Counted from the stretch's first letter, positions 16,379-25,383 are shown. The stretch: 64,000 nucleotides of DNA from Roseicella sp. DB1501 (GCF_013112485.1 NZ_JABFHG010000001.1:62001-126000), one strand, 5' to 3'. Numbers and translations: made by a program. Notes: generated by a model not told the origin, from the sequence alone.

Positions 16379-17235
16379 GGCAGGTGCTCCGCGATATAGG
16401 GCGGCAGGTTGAAGGCGCCGACATGGATCTCCGGCGTCCAGTAGCGCGTGGCGCCGAGGATGCCGGCGGCCTTGGCCCGGCGGCGGATCTCCGCCGCATC
16501 CGCCTGGCGCAATGAGGCATCCTTCGCGGCCCAGCCGAGCGTCATGAAGCCGCCGACATAGGTCGGCACGGCGGCGACATAGGCGAAGACGTCCGGGAAG
16601 GCCTTGCGCCGGCGCAGCGAAGTCTCGCGCAGTTCATCCGCCTGCATGAAGGGCACGCCGCACTGGTTCACCACCAGCCCGCGCCCGCTCAGCAGCCGCG
16701 CGCAATTGGCGTAGAATTCGTCGGTGAAGAGCACCTCGCCGACGCCGATCGGGTCGGTGCTGTCGACGATGACGGCATCGAAGCTCGCGGCCGGCGCCTG
16801 GCGCACATAATCGATGCCGTCGCCGACGATCACCTCCGCCCGGGGATCGGACCAGGCATCGCCGGCGATGCCGGGCAGGTGTTCCTTGGCCAGGCGGATC
16901 ACCTCGCCGTCGATCTCGACCATCACGGCCTTCTCGACCGTCCGGTGCTGCAGCACCCGCCGCAGCACGCCGCCATCGCCGGCGCCGATGATGAGCACGC
17001 GCTTCGCCGCGCCATGTGCCAGCAGCGGCACATGCGCCAGCATCTCCTGGTAGACGAACTCGTCCGCCTCGGTGATCTGCACCACGCCGTCGAGCAGCAT
17101 GACGCGGCCATGCGTCTCGCTCTCGAAGACCATGATGTCCTGGAAGTCGCTCTTCACCCGGGCGAGCTCACGCGACACGCGGAAGCGCTGGCCCCAGGCG
17201 GCGTAGAGCGTCTCATTCACCCACGAATCGGTCAT
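16372..17235 (-). CDS. speE: Spermidine synthase
   Basis: A 287-residue aminopropyltransferase that moves the aminopropyl group of decarboxylated SAM to putrescine. It shows the start MTDSWVNETLYAAWGQRFRV, the SAM-binding GAGDGGVLRRVL, VMVEIDGEVIRLAKEHLP, and the catalytic Asp in VIVDSTDPIGVGEVLF. Length is normal. It lies 78 bp downstream of speD with a small hairpin between (17262-17285), forming the usual speD-speE pair. Its TAA stop lies inside repeat C1. Confidence 0.95.
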   Translation of the reverse strand: MTDSWVNETLYAAWGQRFRVSRELARVKSDFQDIMVFESETHGRVMLLDGVVQITEADEFVYQEMLAHVPLLAHGAAKRVLIIGAGDGGVLRRVLQHRTVEKAVMVEIDGEVIRLAKEHLPGIAGDAWSDPRAEVIVGDGIDYVRQAPAASFDAVIVDSTDPIGVGEVLFTDEFYANCARLLSGRGLVVNQCGVPFMQADELRETSLRRRKAFPDVFAYVAAVPTYVGGFMTLGWAAKDASLRQADAAEIRRRAKAAGILGATRYWTPEIHVGAFNLPPYIAEHLPA

Positions 17236-17313
17236 GCCTTCGGCACCCCTGCATGCAGAGAGGGCGGGACCTTGCGGCCCCGCCCCGCCCCTACCATTCC
17301 ACTCGGTCCGGTG

Positions 17314-17769
17314 TCAGCCGACCAGGCCGCGCTTGTGCTCGGCGAGCTGCACGCGGCCGGGCTGGAACCCCTTCTTCAGCACCGGGATCGCCAGATAGGG
17401 ATTGCAGACGCCGCAGACGAAGATGTCGAGCGCCGCATAGTCCCGTTCCGGCCAGGTGTGGATGGAGACATGGCTTTCCGCCAGCACCAGCACACCGGAC
17501 ACGCCGCTGTTCGGGCCGAAATGGTGGAAGTGACCGTGCAGGATGGTCGCACCGGTCGCCACCGCCGCTTCACGCAGCACCTCATCGATATGCTCGGGAT
17601 CCGCCAGGTTGGTGGCATCCCACAGATCGATGATCAGATGCGTGCCGGCGAATTTCACGCCGTCGCGGCTGACAAAGTAATCCTTGGCCTCGCTCACCGA
17701 GGTTGCAGAGTTCTGGGCTTCGCTCGGGAGCTGCTCCGAGACCATCCCCAGTTGGAGTAGAGAGTCCAT
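17314..17769 (-). CDS. speD: S-adenosylmethionine decarboxylase proenzyme (class 1B)
   Basis: A 151-residue proenzyme that cuts itself at E98-S99 (in AESHVSIHTWPE), turning Ser99 into the pyruvoyl cofactor. The conserved catalytic Cys is in VCGVCNP and His in GHFHHFG. It makes decarboxylated SAM for SpeE downstream. An N-terminal extension of about 25 residues relative to short bacterial SpeD is Ser/Glu-rich. The 156 bp upstream contain the terminator of the next operon and probably the speDE promoter, with no clear riboswitch seen. Confidence 0.95.
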   Translation of the reverse strand: MDSLLQLGMVSEQLPSEAQNSATSVSEAKDYFVSRDGVKFAGTHLIIDLWDATNLADPEHIDEVLREAAVATGATILHGHFHHFGPNSGVSGVLVLAESHVSIHTWPERDYAALDIFVCGVCNPYLAIPVLKKGFQPGRVQLAEHKRGLVG

Positions 17770-17906
17770 CGCGGGCTCCTGTTCCCACCAGTAGATGACC
17801 AGGGTGATCGGGCATCGATCAGGTCAACGGCGGCGGCATATGGGGCAAGGAGGTTGCGGGCGCAAGCCATTTCCCGCTGCACAGGCCGAAAATTTTGCCG
17901 TTCTCC

Positions 17907-17923
17907 CCCGCGTTGGACGCGGG
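17907..17923 (-). terminator. Hairpin at end of flagellar/chemotaxis operon
   Basis: CCCGCGT (17907-17913) pairs with ACGCGGG (17917-17923) around a 3-nt loop. It begins 2 bp past the stop of the TPR-like gene. Read on the minus strand it is followed about 12 nt later by AAAATTTT. A plausible weak intrinsic terminator. Confidence 0.55.
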
Positions 17924-17925
17924 AC

Positions 17926-20718
17926 TCAACGTGCGAGCTGCGAAGCTTCCCGCAATGCCTCCAGCCGCGACGGCAGGTTTCGGAAAAGTTGCAGCTCGCG
18001 CTGCAGCCGCGGCAGATCGGCGAGGCCGCGCAGCGGATCGCCGGTGAGGATGGTGAAGGCATCGGCCAGGGGCCCCTCGCCGATGCGCGCGGCATCGGCC
18101 TCGCGCAGCGCCGCCAATCCCGCCTCGTCGCCCGCCAGCGCCAGCAGCACCGCCTGACGCAACACCTGCCGGCGCTGCGCATCGTCGAGCGCCGCCGGCG
18201 CGGGCGGCAGGGACGCGAGGAGGAGGGCATGCGCCGCCGCGGCGCCCGACCAGTCGGATGCTTCGACGAGCAGTTCGGCCAGGGCCTCGCTGCCGGGCGC
18301 GCCGAGTCCGCGCAACGCGGCCAGCGCCTCGTCGCGATGCCCGCGCCGCGCCTCGATGCGCGCGGCGAGCACGGCGCGCGCGGCCGCCTGCGCCGCCGGC
18401 AGCCCGGCGACGGCGCTGTCCGCCAGCGCGGCGCCGGCCCCGGCGAGATCGCCTTCCTCGAAGCGGAGCTGGGCGAGGCGCAGGCCGAGCGCGGCGCGCC
18501 CCTCGCCCTCGGTCCGTTGCATCACCTGGCGCAGCAGGCCCGCGGCACGCTCGCCGAGATCGAGCGCCGTCAGACGATCGACCAGCAGCAGGATCGCCTG
18601 CTCGCCCGGCGCTCCGGCCGGCAGCAGATCGGGATGCGCGTCATGCAGGGCGATGGCGGCGAGCGGCGGCGCCTCCGCCAGGGCGGTGACGAAGCTCTCC
18701 TGCAAGGCCGGCCGCAGTGCCTTGGCCTGTTCGGGCAGCAGCGCGGCGGTCTCGTTCAGCAGCGCGAGGGCGGCGCGGCCCTGGCCCGCCTGGCGATACA
18801 GCGCCGCAGCGCGCAGCCTCGCCTCCAGCTCGGTCGCATCGCCGCGCCAGGCGAGCAGCCCGGCCTCCAGGGCCTTCGCCGCCGCGGCCGCATCGATCCG
18901 GCCGCCGGCGAGGCGCAGCTCGACCGCCTGCCGGATCGCCCGGGCGCGGGCGCGACGGTCGCGGCCGGCGGCGATCCGGTCATAGGCGGCCAATGCTTCC
19001 TCGATGCGTCCCTCCGCCTCGGCCAGCATGGCGCGCGGCAAGGGGAACGCCCCGCCGGCAGTCCCGGCGGCGGCGAGGAGATGGCGCAGCGTCGCCGTCT
19101 CGCCGGCCTCGGCCAGGGCCTGCGCCGCGAGCGGCAGCAGCCGGGATTTCAGCCCTGCCGGATAGGCGAGGAGCAGCGGCAGGCTGCGCGCGAAGCCGGT
19201 GGCGGCCGGTCGCCACTCGCCCCGCGCCGCCGCCAGGGCGGCCCGCCAGAGCGTGGCCTCGTCGCCCCCGGCCCAGGCGGGGCTGCCGAGGGCCTCGGCC
19301 TCGGCCAGGCGACCCGCCAGCAGCGCGGCGGCGCCGGCCAGGGCGGCATAGGCGGGATCGGCCGCGGCCCGCGGATCCTCGGCGAAGCCGAGGGAGAACA
19401 TCGCCTGCGCCTCCTGCGGCAGGCCGAGCGCCAGCAGCAGCTCGCCGGCGGCGCGCCGCTGCGGCAGGCGCCCGAGCGGCGGCGCCGCGGCGATGCCCGC
19501 CTGGAATGCCTGCAGCTGGGTCAGCAGCTCCGCCTCGGGCCGCGCCGCCAGGGCGAAGCTGCGGGTCATCTCGGGCGCCGGCGGCGGCTCGGCCAGCGTC
19601 GCATCGAGGGCGAGGCGCGTGCCGCCGGCCAGGGCCAGGGTGAAGCGGTCGGTGCCGGCCTGCAGCAGCACGCCGTCCGACCGGGCCAGGACCACGGCGC
19701 CGAGCAAGGTCGGCGGCAGGTCGAGCTCCGGCAGGCGACGGCCGACCTGAACGGCCTCCTGCCCCTGCCGCAGCGTGCCGATCAGCAGCGGCAGGCCGGT
19801 TTCCGGGTCCTGCACCGGCACCACGCGGCCCGGCGAGCCAGCGCGCAGCAGCAGGCGCGGCGGCGGCCCGGCCTCCACGGCGAGGCCGAGATCCGGCGAC
19901 GGGTCGCCGCCCGCCGGGATGGCTTCGACGATCCAGCCCGCCGCCTCGCGCTGCGCCCGGAGCCGGGCCGCGGCGGCAAGCGGCAGGCGGAGCACCGTCG
20001 CGCCCGGCAGGGTCTCGGCGGCGAGAGCCCCGAAGACGGGATCGCCCTGCAGCGGCGCCAGATCAGGTCCGTCCCGGTCGTCGAAGACCAGCAGCAGCGT
20101 GTCGCCGCGGCGCAGGATCGCGGCGCCGGTCCCCGCCGGAAAGGGCAGCAGGATCGCCGGGCCGCCCGAGGGCAGGGCCAGCCGGCTCGCCGGGCGCCTG
20201 GCCGGCGCCGGCATGGGCGAGGCTGGCATGGGTGCGGCGGGCGCTGGCGCGAGGGCTGGCAGCGGCGCCGCGGCATCGCCCGCGGCGCCCTGGCCGCCGG
20301 GCGGCGCGGCGGCGGGGATGGCCGTCTTTCCATCGGAGGAAGGCGCCGCGGGGGCGGCAGCCGGTGCCGCATCCGGCTTCGGATCGAGCACGTCCACCAC
20401 CACGCGGCTGCCCAGGCGGTAATGCCGCGCCCGCGCCCCCGGCCGCAGCGCCAGGCGCAGCGCCTCGCCCTCGGCCGCGAGGCCGGTGACATTCGCCGGC
20501 GGCCGCGGCGGCAGGCGCCATTCGGTCCCCGCCGGAAAGCGCAGCAGCACGCGGTCGCCCTGCTGCTCCAGGCTGTAGGCCGGTGGCGAGGCCCAGGCCC
20601 CGGCCGGGTCGAGGACCAGCCGGCCATAGCCCGGCGCGCTGCCGGCACGGATCGTGACCGGCTCCGCGGCGGCGAGGCCGGGCAGCGCGAGGAGCAGCAG
20701 GGCCGGCGGCAGGCGCAT
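17926..20718 (-). CDS. Large secreted AMIN-like/TPR-like protein of unknown function
   Basis: About 930 residues. A signal peptide ([20 protein letters not shown]) is followed by a beta-rich N-terminal region resembling AMIN domains (about 20-110: LVLDP, VLLRFPAG, LRLALRPGARARHYRLGSRVVVDVLDP). Next come a Pro/Ala-rich linker (about 115-180), another beta-rich region to about 350, and a long alpha-helical C-terminal half with TPR/Sel1-like pairs rich in Ala, Leu, Glu and Arg. The ATG at 20718 overlaps the cheZ stop (TGATG); a GTG at 20721 is possible. It ends the fliL-fliM-DUF6468-motE-cheY-cheZ operon, so a periplasmic role in flagellar or motor assembly is suggested. I know no named function for it. 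Confidence 0.7.
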   Translation of the reverse strand: MRLPPALLLLALPGLAAAEPVTIRAGSAPGYGRLVLDPAGAWASPPAYSLEQQGDRVLLRFPAGTEWRLPPRPPANVTGLAAEGEALRLALRPGARARHYRLGSRVVVDVLDPKPDAAPAAAPAAPSSDGKTAIPAAAPPGGQGAAGDAAAPLPALAPAPAAPMPASPMPAPARRPASRLALPSGGPAILLPFPAGTGAAILRRGDTLLLVFDDRDGPDLAPLQGDPVFGALAAETLPGATVLRLPLAAAARLRAQREAAGWIVEAIPAGGDPSPDLGLAVEAGPPPRLLLRAGSPGRVVPVQDPETGLPLLIGTLRQGQEAVQVGRRLPELDLPPTLLGAVVLARSDGVLLQAGTDRFTLALAGGTRLALDATLAEPPPAPEMTRSFALAARPEAELLTQLQAFQAGIAAAPPLGRLPQRRAAGELLLALGLPQEAQAMFSLGFAEDPRAAADPAYAALAGAAALLAGRLAEAEALGSPAWAGGDEATLWRAALAAARGEWRPAATGFARSLPLLLAYPAGLKSRLLPLAAQALAEAGETATLRHLLAAAGTAGGAFPLPRAMLAEAEGRIEEALAAYDRIAAGRDRRARARAIRQAVELRLAGGRIDAAAAAKALEAGLLAWRGDATELEARLRAAALYRQAGQGRAALALLNETAALLPEQAKALRPALQESFVTALAEAPPLAAIALHDAHPDLLPAGAPGEQAILLLVDRLTALDLGERAAGLLRQVMQRTEGEGRAALGLRLAQLRFEEGDLAGAGAALADSAVAGLPAAQAAARAVLAARIEARRGHRDEALAALRGLGAPGSEALAELLVEASDWSGAAAAHALLLASLPPAPAALDDAQRRQVLRQAVLLALAGDEAGLAALREADAARIGEGPLADAFTILTGDPLRGLADLPRLQRELQLFRNLPSRLEALREASQLAR

Positions 20719-21308
20719 CACTCGAAACTCGCCAGGAGGCGATCGATCTCCGCCTGCGAGGAGGCGGCGGCGGGGAGCTGCGGGCCATTGGCCAGCTTCT
20801 CGCCCTCGGTCCGGAGGTCGGTCGCGGCCTCGCGCGGCTCCGGCGCGGCCTCGGCCCAGGCGAAGGAGGCGGTGACGGCGGCGACGCGCCGCTCGATGGC
20901 CTTCAGTGCCGCGACCACCTTGCCGATGCGCTGGCCGGTGATGTCCTGGAAGCTGCAGGCCTCGTAGATGCGCGTCACGGCGCCGGCGACCACCTCCGCC
21001 GCCTCGCCCGAGAGGCGCGGCGTCAGCGCCTCGAGCTTCTCGCAGGCGTCGAGGATCTCGTTCGTCGCATTCGCGGTGTGCTCGACGACCGCGTCGAGCT
21101 CGTCCGTCGCAGCCGGGATGTGGCTGGCGTTGATGTCGTCGACGCGCAGCGCCGCGATCTCCGACTTGGCGCGGGCCACTTCGCGCCCGAGCGCCTCGAG
21201 CTCGCCGAGCAGCACCGCCTCGGTCGAGGTCAGCGCGCCGGCGAGGCTGCTGAGGACCGCGCGCACCGCCTCCTCGATCCGCTCATGATCCGGCAGGCCA
21301 TCAGGCAT
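20718..21308 (-). CDS. cheZ: Chemotaxis protein phosphatase CheZ
   Basis: A 196-residue, mostly helical protein. It carries the CheZ signature around residues 118-130 ([15 protein letters not shown]; the catalytic Asp/Gln pair is in FQDITGQ) and the C-terminal CheY-binding tail [10 protein letters not shown] after a flexible linker. CheZ removes the phosphate from CheY and resets motor switching. It overlaps cheY by 8 bp and the downstream TPR-like gene by 1 bp. Confidence 0.92.
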   Translation of the reverse strand: MPDGLPDHERIEEAVRAVLSSLAGALTSTEAVLLGELEALGREVARAKSEIAALRVDDINASHIPAATDELDAVVEHTANATNEILDACEKLEALTPRLSGEAAEVVAGAVTRIYEACSFQDITGQRIGKVVAALKAIERRVAAVTASFAWAEAAPEPREAATDLRTEGEKLANGPQLPAAASSQAEIDRLLASFE

Positions 21309-21681
21309 GGGTGAGCACCTTGGCGATCTTCTCGCGCAGCGTCTCGGCGTTGAACGGCTTGACGATGTAGTTCGATACCCCCGCCTGCTTGGCCGCGATC
21401 ACGTTCTCGGTCTTGCTCTCGGCGGTGATCATGATGAAGGGCGTGTCGCGCAGCCTGGCATCCGCCCGCACCTCCTTCAGCAGGTCGAGGCCGGTCATCG
21501 GCTGCATGTTCCAGTCGCTGATGACCAGGCCGAACTGGCCGGCCCGCAGCTTGGCCAGCGCCTCCTGCCCGTCGGTCGCCTCCTCGACATTGTCGAATTC
21601 GAGCTGCTTGAGCAGGTTGCGGATGATCCGCAGCATGGTCTTGTAGTCGTCGACGATGAGGACGTTGGTGGACTTGTCCAT
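21301..21681 (-). CDS. cheY: Chemotaxis response regulator CheY
   Basis: A 126-residue single receiver domain. The acidic pocket is DD at 11-12, the phospho-acceptor is D56 ([12 protein letters not shown]), and the switch Thr (MITAES) and Lys (IVKPF) are present. Phosphorylated CheY binds FliM at the motor, and fliM lies in the same operon. No CheA or receptor is in this window, so the kinase lies elsewhere. Its stop overlaps the cheZ start. Confidence 0.95.
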   Translation of the reverse strand: MDKSTNVLIVDDYKTMLRIIRNLLKQLEFDNVEEATDGQEALAKLRAGQFGLVISDWNMQPMTGLDLLKEVRADARLRDTPFIMITAESKTENVIAAKQAGVSNYIVKPFNAETLREKIAKVLTHA

Positions 21682-21724
21682 GGACCGCCTGCGCCTTTCC
21701 GTGGCTTGCTTCGGATGGGGATGG

Positions 21725-22351
21725 TCAGTCGGCGGGGCGCGCCCGGTAGCGGGCCAGCTCCGCGGTGATCGCCCGGGCGCGCTCCGGCTTCATCGCGCCG
21801 AGCACCGGCGCTGCCTTCCGCTCGCCCATGCGGTCGAGGATCGGCAGCAGCACCGACGTCTCGAGATCGTCGAAGATGGCGGCGGCATCGCGCGGCCGCA
21901 TGCCCTCATAGAGCTTCACCATCTGCCGCCAGCCGGCCTCCTCGCGCTCGCCGAGCGTCCGGTCGAAGGCCTGCAGCCGCTGCTGCATGGCGCCGAGCTC
22001 CTCGATGCGCTGGCCGAGTCGCTTCTCCGCCGCGGCCGCGAGCAGCTCGCGCGCGGCGAGCGCCTGCTCGCGGGCATCGAGCTCGCTCCGGCGCGCCCGC
22101 AGGCCCTCCAGCAGGGCGCGTTCCGCCTGCTGCTCGGCGGAAGGCGGCGGCTCGGGCGGCGGGGCTTGCACCGGACGCGCCGGCACGGGCGCGCTGGCCT
22201 TGGCGGGCGCGGCATGGCTGCTGGCCTGGGCCGGTGCCACCAGCGAGAGGGCCGGCGGCGGCCCGGCGGGCAGGACCAGCACGCCCTGCAGCTTCGCAGC
22301 GAGCAGCACGGCCGCCGCGGCGAGCGTCGCCGGCAGCAGGCGCGGGCGCAT
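21725..22351 (-). CDS. MotE-family flagellar protein (MgtE_N-like)
   Basis: A 208-residue protein with an N-terminal membrane anchor or signal (about 1-30), a Pro/Ala-rich linker, a coiled coil (about 75-135, [18 protein letters not shown]) and a C-terminal MgtE_N/FliG-like domain ([32 protein letters not shown]). MotE in rhizobia is a periplasmic chaperone of MotC; related proteins are common in alphaproteobacterial flagellar operons. The start overlaps the preceding DUF6468 stop by 1 bp. Confidence 0.8.
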   Translation of the reverse strand: MRPRLLPATLAAAAVLLAAKLQGVLVLPAGPPPALSLVAPAQASSHAAPAKASAPVPARPVQAPPPEPPPSAEQQAERALLEGLRARRSELDAREQALAARELLAAAAEKRLGQRIEELGAMQQRLQAFDRTLGEREEAGWRQMVKLYEGMRPRDAAAIFDDLETSVLLPILDRMGERKAAPVLGAMKPERARAITAELARYRARPAD

Positions 22352-22812
22352 CAGCGGCCGGCCCCGAGGGCGCGCAGCAGGGTCAACTCGGCAAGGCTGC
22401 GTCCCGGCACCTCGGGCGCTCGGTCTGGCGCCCGATCTGGCGCACGGTCCGGCGCGCGCTCCGGCACCGCGGCACTCGGCACCAGGGGCCGGCCGGCGCG
22501 GACCAGCGCCTCCAGCCGGTCGGCCAACGCTTCCGCGCGCTCGACCAGGTAGCGCAGATCGTCGCGCATCGGCTCGGCGGTGGCGAGCTTCTCGGCGAGC
22601 TGCCGGCCGCCGGCCTCGGCCGAGGCGCGCAGGCGGATCGAGGCCGCCTCGGCCAGCCGCGTCGCCTCGGCCAGGGTCGTCGCGCTGCCCTCGAGCGCGC
22701 TGCGGTCGCGCCGCACCGCGGCGAGCGTCCGCTCGAGGCGGAGCAGCAGCGGCAGGGCCGCCGCCAGCAGCAGGATGACGGCGAGCTGCGCCGCCCATTC
22801 GATCCAGCCCAT
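22351..22812 (-). CDS. DUF6468 membrane protein of the flagellar operon
   Basis: 153 residues: one N-terminal TM helix (MGWIEWAAQLAVILLLAAAL), a long helical or coiled-coil region (about 25-95), then a linker made of RAPD-type tetrapeptides (about 117-132) and a short hydrophobic tail. DUF6468 genes typically sit between fliM and motE in alphaproteobacteria; their role is unknown. Stop and start codons overlap on both sides, indicating tight co-translation. The DNA behind the RAPD repeats is a 12-bp tandem repeat. Confidence 0.75.
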   Translation of the reverse strand: MGWIEWAAQLAVILLLAAALPLLLRLERTLAAVRRDRSALEGSATTLAEATRLAEAASIRLRASAEAGGRQLAEKLATAEPMRDDLRYLVERAEALADRLEALVRAGRPLVPSAAVPERAPDRAPDRAPDRAPEVPGRSLAELTLLRALGAGR

Positions 22813-23873
22813 CACCTCTCCTCCCCTTGGGCCCGGCGCAGCTCGCGCGCGATGCGCACCGCGAGTCGGTTCTCGCGCCGGCCGAGATCCGCCTCGAAGA
22901 GCGGCACATCGCCGCAGCGCAGCGTCACCGGCGCCCCCGGTGCCACGTTCAGCGTGATGCGGTCGCCCGGCTGCAGCGACATGACGGAGGAGAGCGGCAT
23001 CGCCTGCTCGTCCAGCACGACGTCGAGCGACAGCTCGGTGTGCCGCAGCTCCTCGGCGAGATGCGTCTCCCAGATCGAGTCCCGGCCGAAGCGCTCGCCC
23101 ATGAACTGCTGCAGCAGCAGCTCGCGGATCGGCTCCAGCGTCGCATAGGGCAGCAACAGCTCGATCTTGCCGCCACGATCCTCCATGTCGACGCGGAGGC
23201 GCGACAGGATGCAGGCATTCGAGAGGCGGGAGACGGCGGCGAAGCGCGGGTTCACCTCCAGCCGTTCGAAGCGGAAATGCGCCGGCGAGAGCGGGCTGAA
23301 GGCATCCGTCAGGTCCTGCAGGACGACGCTGATCAGCCGCTCCACCAGTGTCCGCTCGATCGTCGTGTAGGGCCGGCCCTCGATGCGCATCGCCGCGGTG
23401 CCGCGGCGGCCGCCGAGCAGGACGTCGACGACGGAGTAGATGAGGGCGGAATCGACGACGAGCAGCCCGTAATTGTCCCACTCTTCCACCTTGAACACCG
23501 CCAGCATGGCCGGCAGCGGCACGCTGTCGAGGTAGTCGCCGAAGCGGAGCGAGACGATGCTGTCGATCGAGACCTCGACATTGTCGGAGGTGAAGTTGCG
23601 CAGCGAGGTCGAGAGGATGCGCACCAGCCGGTCGAAGATGATCTCGAGCATCGGCAGGCGCTCGTAGGAGACGAGGCCGGCGCTGACGATGCGCTGGATG
23701 CCGGTCTGGTTCTCCTCCGCCGCGGCGCCGCCGCCGAAGCCGAGCAGGCTGTCGATCTCAGCCTGGTTCAGCACCCGCGCCGAATCCGGCGCCGCCGCCG
23801 CGGCCTCGCCGCCCGCCTCCTGCGCCAGCGCGTCGCCCCAGGCGGCGGCGAGATCCTCCTCGGAGGCGGTCAC
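22812..23873 (-). CDS. fliM: Flagellar motor switch protein FliM
   Basis: 353 residues: N-terminal LNQAEIDSLLGFG (about 36-48, standing in for the usual extreme N-terminal CheY-binding peptide), the CheC-like middle domain with YERLPMLEIIFDRLVR and LDVVLDEQAMPLS, and a C-terminal SpoA domain (LQPGDRITLNVAPGAPVTLRC). It forms the C-ring with FliG/FliN and receives CheY-P. The start is GTG overlapping the fliL stop (GTGA). The CheY-binding-like peptide is preceded by about 35 extra residues, longer than in enteric FliM. Confidence 0.93.
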   Translation of the reverse strand: MTASEEDLAAAWGDALAQEAGGEAAAAAPDSARVLNQAEIDSLLGFGGGAAAEENQTGIQRIVSAGLVSYERLPMLEIIFDRLVRILSTSLRNFTSDNVEVSIDSIVSLRFGDYLDSVPLPAMLAVFKVEEWDNYGLLVVDSALIYSVVDVLLGGRRGTAAMRIEGRPYTTIERTLVERLISVVLQDLTDAFSPLSPAHFRFERLEVNPRFAAVSRLSNACILSRLRVDMEDRGGKIELLLPYATLEPIRELLLQQFMGERFGRDSIWETHLAEELRHTELSLDVVLDEQAMPLSSVMSLQPGDRITLNVAPGAPVTLRCGDVPLFEADLGRRENRLAVRIARELRRAQGEER

Positions 23874-24382
23874 TGGAGCAGGATCTCGGTGAAGAGCACG
23901 TCGGTGATCCGGGCCGGCGCCGCGGCGAGGCTGGCACGGGCGATCAGCTCTTCGCGCAGGCGCTGGGTGCCGGCGCTGCTCCGCAGCTCCTCCGGCCGCA
24001 TCTCCCGCAGATAGGTGGCGTACATGTCGAGCAGCCGCGGCATGGCCGCCTGCACGGCCGCGGCATCGTCCGGCCTGGCGAGCTCCAGCTTGCTGCGCAG
24101 GCGGATGTAGCTGGCGCGCCGGCCCGGCGCGTTGAGGTTGGCGACGATCTCCGGCATGTCGAAGAAGACCGGCGGCTGCGGTGCCGGCGGTGCCTCGGCA
24201 TGCCCGGCCGCGGCCTCATGCGCCTCGCCGCCGGGCAGCCCCGGCAGGATGCCGCTGAACCAGAGCCCGCCGCCGATCGCGGCCAGGGCCAGGGGCGCCA
24301 CGAGCAGCAGCTTCCCCTTGCCTTTGCCCTTCGGCGCCGGCTCGCCTTCCGCCTTCGCTGTCTTGGCCGGTTTTGCCGACAT
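23870..24382 (-). CDS. fliL: Flagellar basal body-associated protein FliL
   Basis: 170 residues: a Lys-rich cytoplasmic N-terminus, one TM helix (about 24-48), a Pro/Ala linker, then the FliL periplasmic domain with FFDMPEIVANLNAPGRRASYIRL and a C-terminal ARITDVLFTEILLQ. FliL rings surround the stator and raise torque. It is the first gene of the minus operon that continues into fliM, DUF6468, motE, cheY and cheZ. It is divergent from flgF over 266 bp. Confidence 0.93.
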   Translation of the reverse strand: MSAKPAKTAKAEGEPAPKGKGKGKLLLVAPLALAAIGGGLWFSGILPGLPGGEAHEAAAGHAEAPPAPQPPVFFDMPEIVANLNAPGRRASYIRLRSKLELARPDDAAAVQAAMPRLLDMYATYLREMRPEELRSSAGTQRLREELIARASLAAAPARITDVLFTEILLQ

Positions 24383-24580
24383 CGCCGCCCCATCTTCTGG
24401 ACGTGGCGATCCTGGCGGGGGCTCTCTTAAGAAAGACTTTCACCCGGCAGATCCGTGCTGGCGGCCGGCAAATCCTGCCGCTGCCCGGCAGAAGGCGCGC
24501 CGCCCCGCAGACCTGGCGGCACCGAGCGCCAGGCGCCGCAAACCACTGATTTCAAATGAATTCGCAACCCCGGCATGGCC

Positions 24581-24595
24581 TGGCACGGGGCTTGC
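24581..24595 (+). promoter_or_regulatory. Sigma-54 (RpoN) promoter of flgF operon
   Basis: TGGCACG (24581-24587), four bases, then TTGC (24592-24595): an exact match to the -24/-12 consensus TGGCACG-N4-TTGC. The flgF start lies 53 bp downstream of the -12 element. Middle-class flagellar operons in many bacteria use sigma-54 with an FlrC/FlbD-type activator, so this very likely drives flgF-flgG-flgA-flgH. I found no equally good site facing fliL. Confidence 0.85.
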
Positions 24596-24648
24596 GCAAC
24601 GGGGCCCGTCACCTGGCGCCAGAACGGCGTCGCCGCAGGAAGGCCCGC

Positions 24649-25383
24649 ATGGACACGCCCGGCTACGTCATCCTCTCCCGCCTCGGCGCCCAGTTCCGCG
24701 CCACGCAGGTGGTGGCGAACAATCTGGCGAATGCCGAGACGCCGGGCTTCCAGGCGGAGCGTCCGGTCTTCGCCAGCCTCATGCAGAAGCAGGCCGAGGC
24801 ATCGACCGGCGAGGCCGTCAGCTACAGCATCGATCGCGCCACCTGGCGGGAGACGGCCAACGGCCCGCTGCAGACCACCGGCAACCCGCTCGACATCGCG
24901 CTGCGCGGCGAGGGCTATTTCGCGGTGCAGACCGCGGCGGGCGAGGAGCGCTTCACCCGCGCCGGCCGCTTCACCCTCGGGACCGATGGCAAGCTGCTCG
25001 ACATGGCGGGCAATGCGGTGCTCGACACGCGCGCCATGCCGATCACCCTGGGCCAAGCCGATACGCGCATCGAGGTCCAGGGCGACGGCACCATCCGCTC
25101 CGAGAACGGGCCGATCGCCCAGCTGCGGATCGTGCGCTTCGAGGCGCCGCAGCGGCTGCGCGCCGAGGGCGACCGGCTGTTTGCCGCGGACGAGACCCCG
25201 CAGCCCCTGGCCCGGCCGGGCGTGGTGCAGGGCGCGGTCGAGGGCAGCAACGTGCAGCCGGTGCTGGAGATGGTGCGGATGACCGAGGAAGTCCGCGAGT
25301 TCCAGAACGCCGTCACCTTCGCCGACCGCGAGGCCGACCGGCTGCAGACCGCCATCGAGCGCATCCTGCGCAAGCGCGGCTGA
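24649..25383 (+). CDS. flgF: Flagellar proximal rod protein FlgF
   Basis: A 244-residue rod protein of the FlgG/FlgE family. It has the N-terminal rod motif VVANNLANAETPGFQAE, the central hook-basal body fold (GNPLDIALRGEGYFAV) and the C-terminal heptad region (QPVLEMVRMTEEVREFQNAV). It is a little shorter than FlgG. The ATG follows an AGGAAGG site. First gene of the sigma-54-driven operon; flgG follows after 64 bp. Confidence 0.93.
   Translation: MDTPGYVILSRLGAQFRATQVVANNLANAETPGFQAERPVFASLMQKQAEASTGEAVSYSIDRATWRETANGPLQTTGNPLDIALRGEGYFAVQTAAGEERFTRAGRFTLGTDGKLLDMAGNAVLDTRAMPITLGQADTRIEVQGDGTIRSENGPIAQLRIVRFEAPQRLRAEGDRLFAADETPQPLARPGVVQGAVEGSNVQPVLEMVRMTEEVREFQNAVTFADREADRLQTAIERILRKRG

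Noticed and set aside
24383-24580. A second sigma-54 site facing fliL on the minus strand
   Set aside because: The best candidates lack the GG at -24 or have wrong spacing to TTGC; none approaches the quality of the flgF site.
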